A stretch of 25,081 nt of DNA from Pseudomonadota bacterium (GCA_023428645.1 JAEYXD010000225.1:1-25081), one strand, 5' to 3'. Shown: positions 1-8,117, counted from the stretch's first letter. Made by a program: numbers and translations. The notes: generated by a model not told the origin, from the letters alone.

Positions 1-2
1 TG

Positions 3-356
3 CAGCCCCTCGCGGACGAGCTCGCGAGGCACTCGCATCTGAATCCCGCGCAGAACTACCCGCACATCTTCATCCAGGCGGCCACTCGCTTGCATGACGC
101 GCACCTCTGGTTGCTTGCGGGCGGGGCAGGCTGCTACGCCTTGCTGCGGTTCGTGGAGGCCTTCGGATTGTGGAAAGGACGCTCGTGGGCGGAATGGATC
201 GCGGCGACCGGCGGTGGGATTTACCTGCCCTTCGAGATCTATCACCTCAGCCAGCGCTTCGATGTGCTGAGCGTCCTGATCTTCGCCGTCAATGTGTTGA
301 TCGTCGTCGTGATGGTGCGGGCGTTGCTGCAACGGCGTGCGCGGAAAGAGCGCTGA
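3..356 (+). CDS. DUF2127 family membrane protein (5' end outside window)
   Basis: The reading frame is open from the left edge, so the start lies upstream. The visible 117 residues include a short polar region with N-P-x-Q-N-Y, then about three hydrophobic segments, with G-L-W, W-A-E-W and L-P-F-E-I-Y between them. That pattern (two helices around G-L-W...W-A-E, then L-P-x-E-x-Y) is typical of the C-terminal half of DUF2127, a small integral inner-membrane family of unknown function. The protein ends in a basic tail (RRARKER). It converges on the next gene, with 48 bases between the two stop codons. The family call is from remembered consensus; no function can be given. Confidence 0.75.
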   Translation, partial: QPLADELARHSHLNPAQNYPHIFIQAATRLHDAHLWLLAGGAGCYALLRFVEAFGLWKGRSWAEWIAATGGGIYLPFEIYHLSQRFDVLSVLIFAVNVLIVVVMVRALLQRRARKER

Positions 357-404
357 GCTTCGGTCCGCTGCGTGCGCTCTCAGGACGCTGCACCCAGTAC
401 CCCG

Positions 405-935
405 CTACTTCGCGCCCTCGGACTTCATGTCGCGCACCATGTAGTCGATGGCGTGTGTCCACGCCTGATCGTTATCGCCTCTGAAATCGAACGATTTGCG
501 CGCCGCGATCTGTTCCGTCGCGACGTCGTGCAGCTCGTAGGTCAGCGTCAGGATGAGGCCGCTCATTCGATACACCCAGGCCACGAGCACGCGGTCCGCC
601 TCGAGCTCGCGTCCGATATCGAGATCGCAGCCGCCGCAGTCATGCAGGTAGCGGTGCTGGTCGCGAAGGCGGTCGATGGAGCCTTGCGCCGGTGTCATAT
701 CGAGCACCTGATACAAGCCGCTTCGCTCGAGATCCTCACGCAGTCGCGCGCTGGCCATTTTCAATCGCGCCTCATGCTCGGACGCGAATTGTGGTCCCCC
801 AAGATCACCCGTCAGCTCGACATCGAGCACGGCAAGGCGCGGCGGAGCATCCGCAGCACGGATGGTGCGAAGCGGCATCGCTGCGATTGCGATGATTGCC
901 ACCAGTCTCGCAGTGATATTGAGCGATCGAATCAC
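405..935 (-). CDS. secreted DUF2380/DUF3280-like protein
   Basis: Predicted exported protein of 176 residues. I chose the GTG at 935 because a GGAG motif (941-944 on the complement) sits five bases upstream and because it gives a clean signal peptide: basic start, hydrophobic stretch at about residues 11-22, and a probable cleavage site at I-R-A/A-D near residue 27. The upstream ATG at 1025 would bury this signal. The mature part begins R-L-A-V-L-D-V-E-L and carries a C100-G-G-C103 motif followed by a predicted beta-rich region with Y-E-L and D-F-R-G-D-N-D-x-A-W. This matches proteins labelled DUF2380 or DUF3280; I cannot tell which label is right. Function unknown. It is divergent from the DUF1330 gene, sharing a 163-base upstream region. 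Confidence 0.75.
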   Translation of the reverse strand: MIRSLNITARLVAIIAIAAMPLRTIRAADAPPRLAVLDVELTGDLGGPQFASEHEARLKMASARLREDLERSGLYQVLDMTPAQGSIDRLRDQHRYLHDCGGCDLDIGRELEADRVLVAWVYRMSGLILTLTYELHDVATEQIAARKSFDFRGDNDQAWTHAIDYMVRDMKSEGAK

Positions 936-1098
936 ACGAGCTCCGTTACGGTTGCGACTCGATACTAGTGCGACACGCTGGAGTTCGAAAGGCCGGTGTT
1001 TGCCTGCGATCGACCTGGTGCTCATGGGAAATTAGATCAATCCCGCTCACGCGTTCCGAGCGCTATCGTTCGTGTCCACCCCATCACAGGAGAGCGCG

Positions 1099-1431
1099 AT
1101 GACCACGTTCCTCGTAGCGAACATCAAAGTGACCAACGACCGGTGGATTCCCACGTACGCGGCGCAGGTTCACGAGATCGTCGCGAGACACGGCGGCAAG
1201 TATCTATCCCGCAGCGCGAACATCATGGCGATCGAGGGACCGCAGCCGGATTTCACCGTCGTCGCGTTGGTTCAGTTTCCGTCGTCCGAAGCGCTGCAGG
1301 CATTCATCAAGGATCCTGAATACGCGCCCCTGGCGCGGGCGAGACAGGAAGGCAGCGAGTGTGTGCTCTACGCAATCGACGATACGGATGCGACCGGCGC
1401 GATCCCCTACTTGCCCAAGTCGGCCGCGTGA
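1099..1431 (+). CDS. DUF1330 domain protein
   Basis: Small cytoplasmic protein of 110 residues. The start is the ATG at 1099, because AGGAGA (1088-1093) lies five bases upstream; an in-frame ATG at 1072 lacks such a site. The sequence shows the ferredoxin-like DUF1330 pattern: an N-terminal strand ending in N-I-K-V-T, then Y-A-A-Q-V, the H-G-G-K-Y-L turn near residue 36, E-G, V-A-L-V-Q-F-P-S near residue 60, A-F-I-x-D-P-E-Y near residue 75 and R-Q-E-G-S at about residue 90. DUF1330 proteins belong to the dimeric alpha/beta barrel superfamily and have no settled function. Convergent with the large gene downstream (40-base gap). Confidence 0.85.
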   Translation: MTTFLVANIKVTNDRWIPTYAAQVHEIVARHGGKYLSRSANIMAIEGPQPDFTVVALVQFPSSEALQAFIKDPEYAPLARARQEGSECVLYAIDDTDATGAIPYLPKSAA

Positions 1432-1471
1432 GTACGGCGCGGACAACACGAGCCGACGTGAGCGCCCTCGA

Positions 1472-3970
1472 TCACCCGGCTCGCATTCGCAAGCGCGCGA
1501 CCCGCGCGCAACCGATCACGCCAAGAAGCACGAGCCACCATGGAAGTATCGCGCCGCCGCCTTTCTTCTTCGCTGGGGGCGGTGGGGGAGACGGCGATGC
1601 GCCTTCACCGCGGACATTGATGGTTGCCGTGAGCGTCGCGGCCGCCGCGCCGCTCGAGGTTTCGAGCGCCGCATTCGCAGCGCTATGGAGCTCGAGCTGG
1701 ATCGTGCCGGTTTGACCGGACGACAGCGCGGCAGGGTCGAGATCGATCTGAATGAGCTTTGCATCCGCCTCGCCATCCGCCCAGGACAGCGAGCCTTGAG
1801 TCGCAGTGAAACCGGTGTAGGCGGTGTTCGGCAGCGTGCGGTAGCTCACTTGCGCGGCGCCCGACAGCGAACCGCTGCGAGCGACGGTGACGAATGCTTT
1901 GCCGCGCCCTTCATCGACGCTCAATTGCGATTCGACGAAGCGCACCTTGTTCGTGGCGCCGGGCTCGGTCACGTACACGTAGGCCGTCTCGGGGTAATTG
2001 ATCGTCGCGCCCCCTTGCGGGTTCTTCAGTCGCGCGAACAGCAGCTCCATATCTTCGTGCGCGCCGTCCGCATGCAATTCGAGCTCGACCGTCTTCGGCT
2101 CGAGGTCGTTCGCCGCCCACGTGACTCGCGTGGCTGCAAGCGTCGCATCCGCCGCGCTGGCCGTGCCGTACAACAGCTCGATGTCGACCGACACCTCTGA
2201 GGCGGCCCCGCCCGTGCGCGTGATGGTGAGCACGGCCCGCTGACCTTCGCTGCCCGTCACCGTACGCGAGGCGAACGCGAGCGTGCCGTTTGCTGATGCC
2301 AACGTCTCGTTCTTGAGCAAGTACAAGCCGGTGTTGATGTCGCCGACCGCGATCGTTCCGCTCGCAAAAAAGGGATACACGCCCCACGCGCCGACGAAGT
2401 CGACCGGCGTGCCGATCGGATACGTGTCGAAGTAGCCGATGCGCTGGGGCGAGGTGGGGTTCGTCGTGTCGAGCACGGTGAGCCCTTCGGCGTAGTTCGA
2501 GATGTAATAGCGATTGCCTTTGAAATACCCGTTGTGATCGATGGCGCGTGTCGGTCCGGTCCAGGTGCCGGCGAGCCGGGGCGCGCGCAGATTCGCCATG
2601 TCGAACACGCGGACCGTCGTGGGCAGGCCGAAGCGCTGTTCATCGAGCTCATCGTGAAGATAGACGTATCGGCCGTCCTCGCTCCACCAGCCGGAGTGCG
2701 TATAGGCCACGTTCGAGTATCCGCTCTGCGCAGGATCGGTGAGCAGCACGGGCGCCGTCGGATCGGTCACGTCCCAGACGTCGAGTGTGTTTTCGTTGAA
2801 GTCGGTCAGAACCTCGCAGGCGCTGGCCGCCGTGGCGTGGATGCAGCCTGAATTCTTGCGCGCGTCCTTGATGGCGAACGACGCCAGATCGTGCGAATAG
2901 CCGGCGGCGGACGCCGAGGTGAGCCGCGGTGCGCGCGGATCGGCCAACGAATAGAGCCGATGACTACCGGCGGGCGAGCCCGCGCTGCTGCCGGAGATGC
3001 CGAGCCGCGGAATCGCGTCACTTTGGGCCAGCCCGAACGTGTAGTCCGCGTTCAGCAGATAGGCGTTGTGGGCCGCGCGAAAATCGGACGAGAAGTTCAC
3101 GCGCTCGACGCCGTTCGGCAAGCCGCTCAGATCCAGCACGATCAGGAAGTCCTGCACCGCGTCCGCCGTCGCGTAGGCATAGGCACGCCAGCGCCGTGCC
3201 GTCGCGTCGTACCGTTGATACACCTTGATGTCGCGCCAGGTCGTGCTGGTGCCCGCGGCCGCCGCGATTTGCTCCGGCGCCGTCGGGTTCGTGACGTCGA
3301 TGATCGCGACGCCGTTCTGCAGTCCCATGAAGGCGTATTCGCGTCCGGTATTGAGATCGACGAAGCCCCATACGTCGTTGCCGCGCGCGGAGTTCGGCTC
3401 GAGCCCGCCGAGCGGCAGGTGCGCGAGCAGGCTCACGCCTTGGCAGCGATACCCGTCCGAAACGTTGTTCGTGCAAGGGGCGGCCTTGTGCGCCTGCTCC
3501 GTCGCCCGCACCTTCGTCGCCAGCGAAGTCTTGCGCTCGCGCTCGGCACGCTCGGTCTCGGTTTCAAAGAAGCCCTTCGTATCCGTGATGACCGTGAAGC
3601 CGGCCTGCTCGAAGCGCTCGCGCAGCTCGGGCGGGACGCCGATGAGGAGCGTTCTATCGGTGGCGCTACGATCGGAGAATCCAGTGTGGTCGTCGAATCC
3701 GGCAGTCACGCGGCCTTGAACCATGAGCAGATCGTGCAGGTCTTGCGCGGTCGCGAGTTCGTACTTGCCTGCGGCGACGGAGATGATGTCGCCCTTGCCA
3801 GCCTGCGCGATCGCATAGCTCAGCGTACGGCAGGGTCGGAATTTGTTCAGGCACTCGCCGGTGTCTTGACCGGCGCCGGAGACATAACGAGGCTTGCCGT
3901 CGTCCGACCACGCGACGAGCGGCAGTAACAGCAGCCCGCCGACGATACAATTCCTGAACGATGTTCTCAT
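1472..3970 (-). CDS. choice-of-anchor B family surface protein with Calx-beta domains and GlyGly-CTERM-like tail
   Basis: Exported protein of 832 residues. A signal peptide (about 1-22, ending A-W-S) is followed by Y-V-S-G-A-G-Q-D-T-G-E and F-R-P-C-R-T-L-S-Y-A-I, which resembles the opening of beta-helix proteins. From about residue 170 to 550 come LVIVD-type repeats with the choice-of-anchor B signature: G-V-A-I-I-D-V-T-N-P-T-A-P, W-R-D-I-K-V-Y, S-H-D, D-V-W-D-V-T-D-P, T-H-S-G-W-W-S-E-D, I-D-H-N-G-Y. Two Calx-beta-like domains follow (about 560-675 and 680-785). The C-terminus has a proline run, K-K-K-G-G-G (804-806), a hydrophobic segment and a basic tail, the layout of GlyGly-CTERM sorting signals that rhombosortase removes. 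The start ATG at 3970 has GGAGA about five bases upstream. It is divergent from mbnP and their 5' ends overlap. Role unknown; probably surface-exposed or secreted. Confidence 0.85.
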   Translation of the reverse strand: MRTSFRNCIVGGLLLLPLVAWSDDGKPRYVSGAGQDTGECLNKFRPCRTLSYAIAQAGKGDIISVAAGKYELATAQDLHDLLMVQGRVTAGFDDHTGFSDRSATDRTLLIGVPPELRERFEQAGFTVITDTKGFFETETERAERERKTSLATKVRATEQAHKAAPCTNNVSDGYRCQGVSLLAHLPLGGLEPNSARGNDVWGFVDLNTGREYAFMGLQNGVAIIDVTNPTAPEQIAAAAGTSTTWRDIKVYQRYDATARRWRAYAYATADAVQDFLIVLDLSGLPNGVERVNFSSDFRAAHNAYLLNADYTFGLAQSDAIPRLGISGSSAGSPAGSHRLYSLADPRAPRLTSASAAGYSHDLASFAIKDARKNSGCIHATAASACEVLTDFNENTLDVWDVTDPTAPVLLTDPAQSGYSNVAYTHSGWWSEDGRYVYLHDELDEQRFGLPTTVRVFDMANLRAPRLAGTWTGPTRAIDHNGYFKGNRYYISNYAEGLTVLDTTNPTSPQRIGYFDTYPIGTPVDFVGAWGVYPFFASGTIAVGDINTGLYLLKNETLASANGTLAFASRTVTGSEGQRAVLTITRTGGAASEVSVDIELLYGTASAADATLAATRVTWAANDLEPKTVELELHADGAHEDMELLFARLKNPQGGATINYPETAYVYVTEPGATNKVRFVESQLSVDEGRGKAFVTVARSGSLSGAAQVSYRTLPNTAYTGFTATQGSLSWADGEADAKLIQIDLDPAALSSGQTGTIQLELHSAANAALETSSGAAAATLTATINVRGEGASPSPPPPPAKKKGGGAILPWWLVLLGVIGCARVARLRMRAG

Positions 3971-4776
3971 TCGAATCTCCCTGTTCGCGCAGGCCGCGAC
4001 GCGCGGCTATGTTACTGCTAGCGCCACTCGTTGGCGTAGCGCTGAGTGCCTGCGGGCCGCGCGATCAGCACGTTCAGCTGCGCTTCATGTTGGAGGAAGG
4101 CACCGCGGTCGAGCGGCTGCAGTTCTATGTTCACGATATTCGGCTCGTGGACGAGGCGGGCGCGGCGCATTCGTTCGCGCTCACATCCCGATTGCCTTGG
4201 CAACATGAACGCGTCGCGTTGCTAGAGCTCGCGCCCGCGCGAAGAGACATCGTCGAGGGCAGCGTGCCGCCGCGCCGGTATACAGGCGTGGCGTTCAGTG
4301 TCGGCGTGCCGTTCGATCTGAATCATGCGAATCCGTTGACGGCCGGCGCGCCGCTCGATCGCGCTGAGATGTTCTGGAGCTGGCAGTCCGGTTACAAGTT
4401 TCTGCGGCTGGATCTCACGGCCGGCGAGCACGAAGCGGCATTCCATCTTGGCAGCACTGGTTGCAGTTCCGCGTCCGCGTTGCGTCCGCCGCAAGCGCCT
4501 TGTGTACAGCCGAACGTCATTCACGTGGTGCTCGAGGGTATCGACCCCATGACACAGCCGATTCGCGTGCGCGTCGGCGACGTCGTTGCGGCGCTCGCGG
4601 ACGAGCAGCGCGCCTGCACGGGAGACTACGAGCAAACTGCTTGCGCATTGGTGTACGCGACGACCGGGTTGAACGCCGAGACGGGTCAGTGCGGGGGGCG
4701 TGCGAACGGCGCCGGCTGCGAGCAGACATGGTTCGCAGTGCCAGCCGATGTACGGAGTGCCGGACATGCGCCGTAG
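3961..4776 (+). CDS. MbnP-like putative copper-binding lipoprotein (metallo-mystery pair, four-Cys family)
   Basis: Putative lipoprotein of 271 residues from the ATG at 3961. The arginine-rich n-region (S-R-R-P-R-R), hydrophobic core and lipobox L-S-A-C (Cys31) make a good lipoprotein signal. The alternative ATG at 4009 would keep the core and lipobox but lose the basic residues. Family features: F-Y-V-H-D-I-R-L-V, G-V-A-F-S-V-G-V-P, N-H-A-N-P-L, the M-F-W-S-W-Q-S-G-Y-K-F block (Trp139, Trp141), H-L-G-S-T-G-C (Cys168), P-C-x-Q-P-N (Cys181), and Cys219/Cys228. Two further cysteines lie at 244 and 253. MbnP proteins bind copper and carry a tryptophan oxidised to kynurenine by the partner MbnH. 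Its stop lies inside the start of the MbnH-like gene (11-base overlap), so the two are translationally coupled. Which metal this one binds is inference. Confidence 0.82.
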   Translation: MFSFESPCSRRPRRAAMLLLAPLVGVALSACGPRDQHVQLRFMLEEGTAVERLQFYVHDIRLVDEAGAAHSFALTSRLPWQHERVALLELAPARRDIVEGSVPPRRYTGVAFSVGVPFDLNHANPLTAGAPLDRAEMFWSWQSGYKFLRLDLTAGEHEAAFHLGSTGCSSASALRPPQAPCVQPNVIHVVLEGIDPMTQPIRVRVGDVVAALADEQRACTGDYEQTACALVYATTGLNAETGQCGGRANGAGCEQTWFAVPADVRSAGHAP

Positions 4777-5938
4777 CGTGCCGATTCGAGCCGCGCTGAT
4801 CGTCGCTGCCTCGATGCTGATCGGCGCTTGCGGCGCCTCGCGCGATGAGTACCAGTGGAAGCTGCCGCCAGGGTTTCCGCGGCCGCCCGTGCCGGCCGAC
4901 AATCCAATGACCGCCGCGAAGGTCGCGCTCGGCCGCAAGCTGTTCTATGACGCCCGGCTGTCCGGAAACCAGGCGCAGTCGTGCGCCAGCTGTCATCAGC
5001 AGGCGCACGCATTCGCCGAGGGCGCGCGGACGTCGACAGGTTCGACGGGTGAACGGCATCATCGCAATTCGATGTCGCTCGCGAACGTCGGTTACAACGC
5101 GACGTTCACGTGGGCGCACGGCGGCATCGCCACGATCGAGCAGCACATCCCGATACCGTTGTTCGGGGACGCGCCGGTGGAGATGGATGCCGCTGGCCAC
5201 GAACGGGAAATTCTCGCGCGGCTCGCCGCCGATGCGAGCTATCCGCGCGAGTTCGAACGGGCCTTCGGGCGCGGCGCGCGCATCGACTTCGACCATGTGG
5301 CGAAGGCGATCGCAAGCTTCGTCCGCTCCTTGGTCTCGTTCGGCTCACCCTTCGATCGCTACGCCTACTACGGCGATGACGCCGCGCTCACCGAATCGCA
5401 GCTGCGCGGCATGAATCTGTTCATGTCGGAGCGCCTGGAGTGCTCGCACTGTCACAACGGCTTCAATTTCAGCCAGTTCGTGACGCACGAGTCGGCGGCC
5501 GTCGACGCGCGCGCGTTCCACAACACGGGCAGCTACTTCCTCGACGATCCGCACGCGCCCGATTTCGATTTCGGTTTGCAACGCGTGACGAAGGACGATG
5601 CCGATCGCTACAAATTCAAGGCGCCGACGCTCAGGAACATCGAGCGCACGGCGCCGTACATGCACGATGGCAGCATCGAGACGTTGGCGGAGGTGATCGA
5701 TTTCTATGCGGCCGGCGGGCGTGTCATCGCCGCGGGGCCATTTCGTGGCGACGGTCGCCGTAATCCGGGCAAGAGCCCGTTCATCAAGGGGTTCGAGTTG
5801 ACGGCGCAGGAGAAAGCGGACCTGCTCGCCTTCCTGCGCAGCCTGACGGACGAGTCATTCCTCACTGACCCGGCGCTCGCGGCGCCCGCGGATCTCGACA
5901 GCGCGGATGCGCCGCGTCAGCCGCGCGAGTCGCCCTGA
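4766..5938 (+). CDS. MbnH-like di-haem cytochrome c (MauG/CcpA superfamily) lipoprotein
   Basis: Periplasmic di-haem protein of 390 residues. I chose the ATG at 4766: it follows GGAG (4754-4757) by eight bases and gives a lipoprotein signal with lipobox L-I-G-A-C (Cys22). Two c-type haem sites are visible: C73-A-S-C-H77 and C226-S-H-C-H230. The motif K-A-P-T-L-R-N-I then P-Y-M-H-D-G-S (Met299) is the typical C-terminal block of bacterial di-haem peroxidases; G-R-K-L-F-Y-D-A-R-L-S and N-S-M-S-L-A-N-V-G-Y are also typical. Adjacent to a MbnP-like gene, this is best read as MbnH, which forms a high-valent bis-Fe(IV) state and oxidises a tryptophan on MbnP. An ordinary cytochrome c peroxidase is the alternative. 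Its 3' end overlaps the convergent response regulator gene by 22 bases. Confidence 0.88.
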   Translation: MRRSVPIRAALIVAASMLIGACGASRDEYQWKLPPGFPRPPVPADNPMTAAKVALGRKLFYDARLSGNQAQSCASCHQQAHAFAEGARTSTGSTGERHHRNSMSLANVGYNATFTWAHGGIATIEQHIPIPLFGDAPVEMDAAGHEREILARLAADASYPREFERAFGRGARIDFDHVAKAIASFVRSLVSFGSPFDRYAYYGDDAALTESQLRGMNLFMSERLECSHCHNGFNFSQFVTHESAAVDARAFHNTGSYFLDDPHAPDFDFGLQRVTKDDADRYKFKAPTLRNIERTAPYMHDGSIETLAEVIDFYAAGGRVIAAGPFRGDGRRNPGKSPFIKGFELTAQEKADLLAFLRSLTDESFLTDPALAAPADLDSADAPRQPRESP

Positions 5939-6609
5939 TCGAGATTCAGTTTGTAGCCCGATCCCGGTGTCGTCAGCAGGATCTGCGGCGCCGCCGGATC
6001 GGCCTCGAGCTTGTGCCGCAAGCGATAGATCAGCTGCTTCAACGTGCGCCGCTCGCGTGCGGTCGAGCGGTTCCACACGTGCATCATCATGCGCTCGGCG
6101 GAGACGGTGCGGCCCGCGCTCGACATCATCAAGTGCAGCGCCTTGAGCTCGAGCGGCGTGACGTAGATTTCGTGCGTCGGGCCGATTCGAAACAGGTGCT
6201 GCTCCATGTCGAGCTGCGCACGGCCGATCTCGAGCGTCGGCGCGTGCAGGGGCTCCGCGCGGCGGACGAGCGCCCGAGCGCGCGCGAGCAGCGTGCGGGG
6301 GCTGAACGGCTTGCGCACGCAATCGTCGGCACCGCTATCGAACGCGGCGACGATGTCGTCCTCCCGGTCCTGCCTCGTCAGCACCATGATCGGTACGTTC
6401 GAGCGCCGGCGGATCTCGCGACACAGTTCCAAGCCGTCGATTTCGGGCACGTTCGCGTCGAGCAGCAACAGGCGCGGCGGCTCCTCCTCGAACGCTGCCA
6501 ATGTCGCCGCGCCGCTGGCCGCGCCGCGGACGTCGAAGCCGCCCTGCCTCAATGTGAACTCGATGAAGGCGCGTACATCGGAGTCGCCGTCCGCCACCAG
6601 CGCCTTCAT
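5917..6609 (-). CDS. OmpR-family response regulator
   Basis: Two-domain DNA-binding response regulator of 230 residues. The receiver domain (about 1-115) has the phosphoacceptor Asp51 in L-L-L-L-D-A-N-V-P, switch Thr78 and conserved Lys100 in V-R-K-P-F. The winged-helix domain (about 130-226) shows V-T-P-L-E-L-K-A-L, the W-N-R-S and R-R-T-L-K-Q-L-I-Y-R-L-R-H-K-L recognition block, and the final G-S-G-Y-K-L. The acidic pocket reads D7-G8-D9, so the usual second acidic residue that helps bind Mg2+ is glycine. The ATG (6609) overlaps the TGA of the upstream FAD-binding gene (ATGA), so the two are co-transcribed and translationally coupled. No histidine kinase is present, so its signal is unknown. 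Confidence 0.9.
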   Translation of the reverse strand: MKALVADGDSDVRAFIEFTLRQGGFDVRGAASGAATLAAFEEEPPRLLLLDANVPEIDGLELCREIRRRSNVPIMVLTRQDREDDIVAAFDSGADDCVRKPFSPRTLLARARALVRRAEPLHAPTLEIGRAQLDMEQHLFRIGPTHEIYVTPLELKALHLMMSSAGRTVSAERMMMHVWNRSTARERRTLKQLIYRLRHKLEADPAAPQILLTTPGSGYKLNLDQGDSRG

Positions 6610-7997
6610 TTGCGATCCTGTGCCAGCAGCGTGCCGAGCTTGTCCGCATGCGCGCGCAGCTCGGTCACCGACGTTGCTTCCCAATGATCCGCGCGCAGCA
6701 TCGGTCCGAGATAGAACAGGTGCGGGCCCGGCCAACCGTCGGCGTCGATGACCCCGCCGTGCGGGCCGGTCTTGAGGCCGAGCCCGAGCGCGTCGGGCAC
6801 GCACAGCCCGTAGCGCAGCAGTGTGCTCCACAGCGGATCGCGCGAGCGCTCGATCCCATAGTCCGGCCCGGTGCAATTGAAGACGCGATCGAACGTCGCC
6901 GTCTGCGTCCCCGATGAATGGCGAGGGCGCCACGTGACCGCGATGCGCTCACCGTCCGGCTGCATCTGAACGACGCGCCCCGCGTGTACGTGCAGGCGGC
7001 CCCGCTCGCGCAGTGTTTCGATGCGTGCGGTCGTTTCGGCGGGAAGGCGATGACGGTGCGCGTCCCAATGCGCACGCAAATGCCGCATGAAGCGCAACCG
7101 GTCGCGCTGCGGCAGGCGCTGCCAGATCGTCGGCGCGAGATTGCGCACGAAGGTCACTGCTTCGCGCCAGTCGCCGCCTTGTGCTTCCGCCTCCCGCGCG
7201 AGCAGGCGCACCATGCTCGTGAGCTGCCGCAACGACTGCGATGCCACGAGCAGCAATGCGTTGCCGTCGCCCTTGAAGGCGTCGGGGCGAAACGCCGTTT
7301 GTCGCGGCGGCACCAGGCCATGACGCGAGAGCATGTGAATCGTGGGCGTATGGGCGGGGGCGCTCGAGACCGCGTTGACGATGTCCGCTGCCGTCAAGCT
7401 CGTGCCGATCAGGAGAATTCGTTCGCGCGCGCTGGATGCGATGGGCTGCGCATACGGATTGGAGACATACGCAGGATGCGCAGCGATCTGCTGCGTCACC
7501 GCGAGATCGGCGGGCGGCGGATTACCGAGCGCCAGCACGACATCGTCGGCCGTGATGCGTCGCCCATCCGCCAGCTCCACTTGCAACGGCAAGTGACGTT
7601 CGATCCGGCGCACGCTCGTGACGCTGCCTTGCCAGCATTCCAGCGCCACGCCGCGAGGCGCGAGCAACTGGGCCGCGAGCAGGCGCTCCTGCAAGTATTC
7701 GCCGTAAAGCTCGCGCGGCAGGAAGTCCTCGCGCGTGGCGTGCGGCAGGCGTTGCTGGGCGAACTTCAGGAACTCATCGGGCACCGCGGCGTCGGCGGAC
7801 ATGCGGCCGGCCGGCACATTCAGCAAGTACGGGAACGAGCGCTTTGCGAATGCAACACCGCGACCGATGTCGGGCGCTCGTTCGATGAGGACGATGCGCG
7901 TGGGGCCGGGCGGCGGAAGACACAGCAGCTTTGCAGCCAAAGTCGTGCCGGAGAAGCCGCCACCGACGATTGCGATCGTTCGAACCAGTGAGCTCAA
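6606..7997 (-). CDS. FAD/NAD(P)-binding protein (COG4529-like)
   Basis: Flavoprotein-like oxidoreductase of 463 residues. The N-terminus carries the Rossmann dinucleotide motif G-G-G-F-S-G-T-T at about residues 12-19. G-R-G-V-A-F and L-L-N-V-P-A-G-R-M-S near residues 46-70 are typical of the NAD_binding_9/COG4529 group, and a second nucleotide motif L-I-G-T-S-L-T-A-A-D lies near residue 196. A late F-N-C-T-G-P-D-Y block and a C-terminal G-P-x-x-R-A-D-H-W-E-A-T-S-V-x-E-L-R complete the pattern. The start is TTG at 7997, supported by GAGGG about four bases upstream and by the fit of the Rossmann motif. The substrate is unknown; relatives are often described as hydroxylase- or phytoene-dehydrogenase-like without proof. 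It is first in a two-gene operon with the response regulator. Confidence 0.85.
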   Translation of the reverse strand: MSSLVRTIAIVGGGFSGTTLAAKLLCLPPPGPTRIVLIERAPDIGRGVAFAKRSFPYLLNVPAGRMSADAAVPDEFLKFAQQRLPHATREDFLPRELYGEYLQERLLAAQLLAPRGVALECWQGSVTSVRRIERHLPLQVELADGRRITADDVVLALGNPPPADLAVTQQIAAHPAYVSNPYAQPIASSARERILLIGTSLTAADIVNAVSSAPAHTPTIHMLSRHGLVPPRQTAFRPDAFKGDGNALLLVASQSLRQLTSMVRLLAREAEAQGGDWREAVTFVRNLAPTIWQRLPQRDRLRFMRHLRAHWDAHRHRLPAETTARIETLRERGRLHVHAGRVVQMQPDGERIAVTWRPRHSSGTQTATFDRVFNCTGPDYGIERSRDPLWSTLLRYGLCVPDALGLGLKTGPHGGVIDADGWPGPHLFYLGPMLRADHWEATSVTELRAHADKLGTLLAQDRK

Positions 7998-8117
7998 TAC
8001 ACCCTCGAGCGTGAATTGTGTGGCGCACTAGGCTAGGCGAACGCCGGTATCAAAGAAGTAACCGGCGGGTCGAGATCGAGTGACGTTTGTACGCGATTGG
8101 TGACGCGATGGGAATGA

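Noticed and set aside
2891..3928. 345-residue plus-strand frame opposite the choice-of-anchor B gene
   Set aside because: It has no recognisable domain; the minus-strand frame has a signal peptide and repeat motifs across the same stretch.
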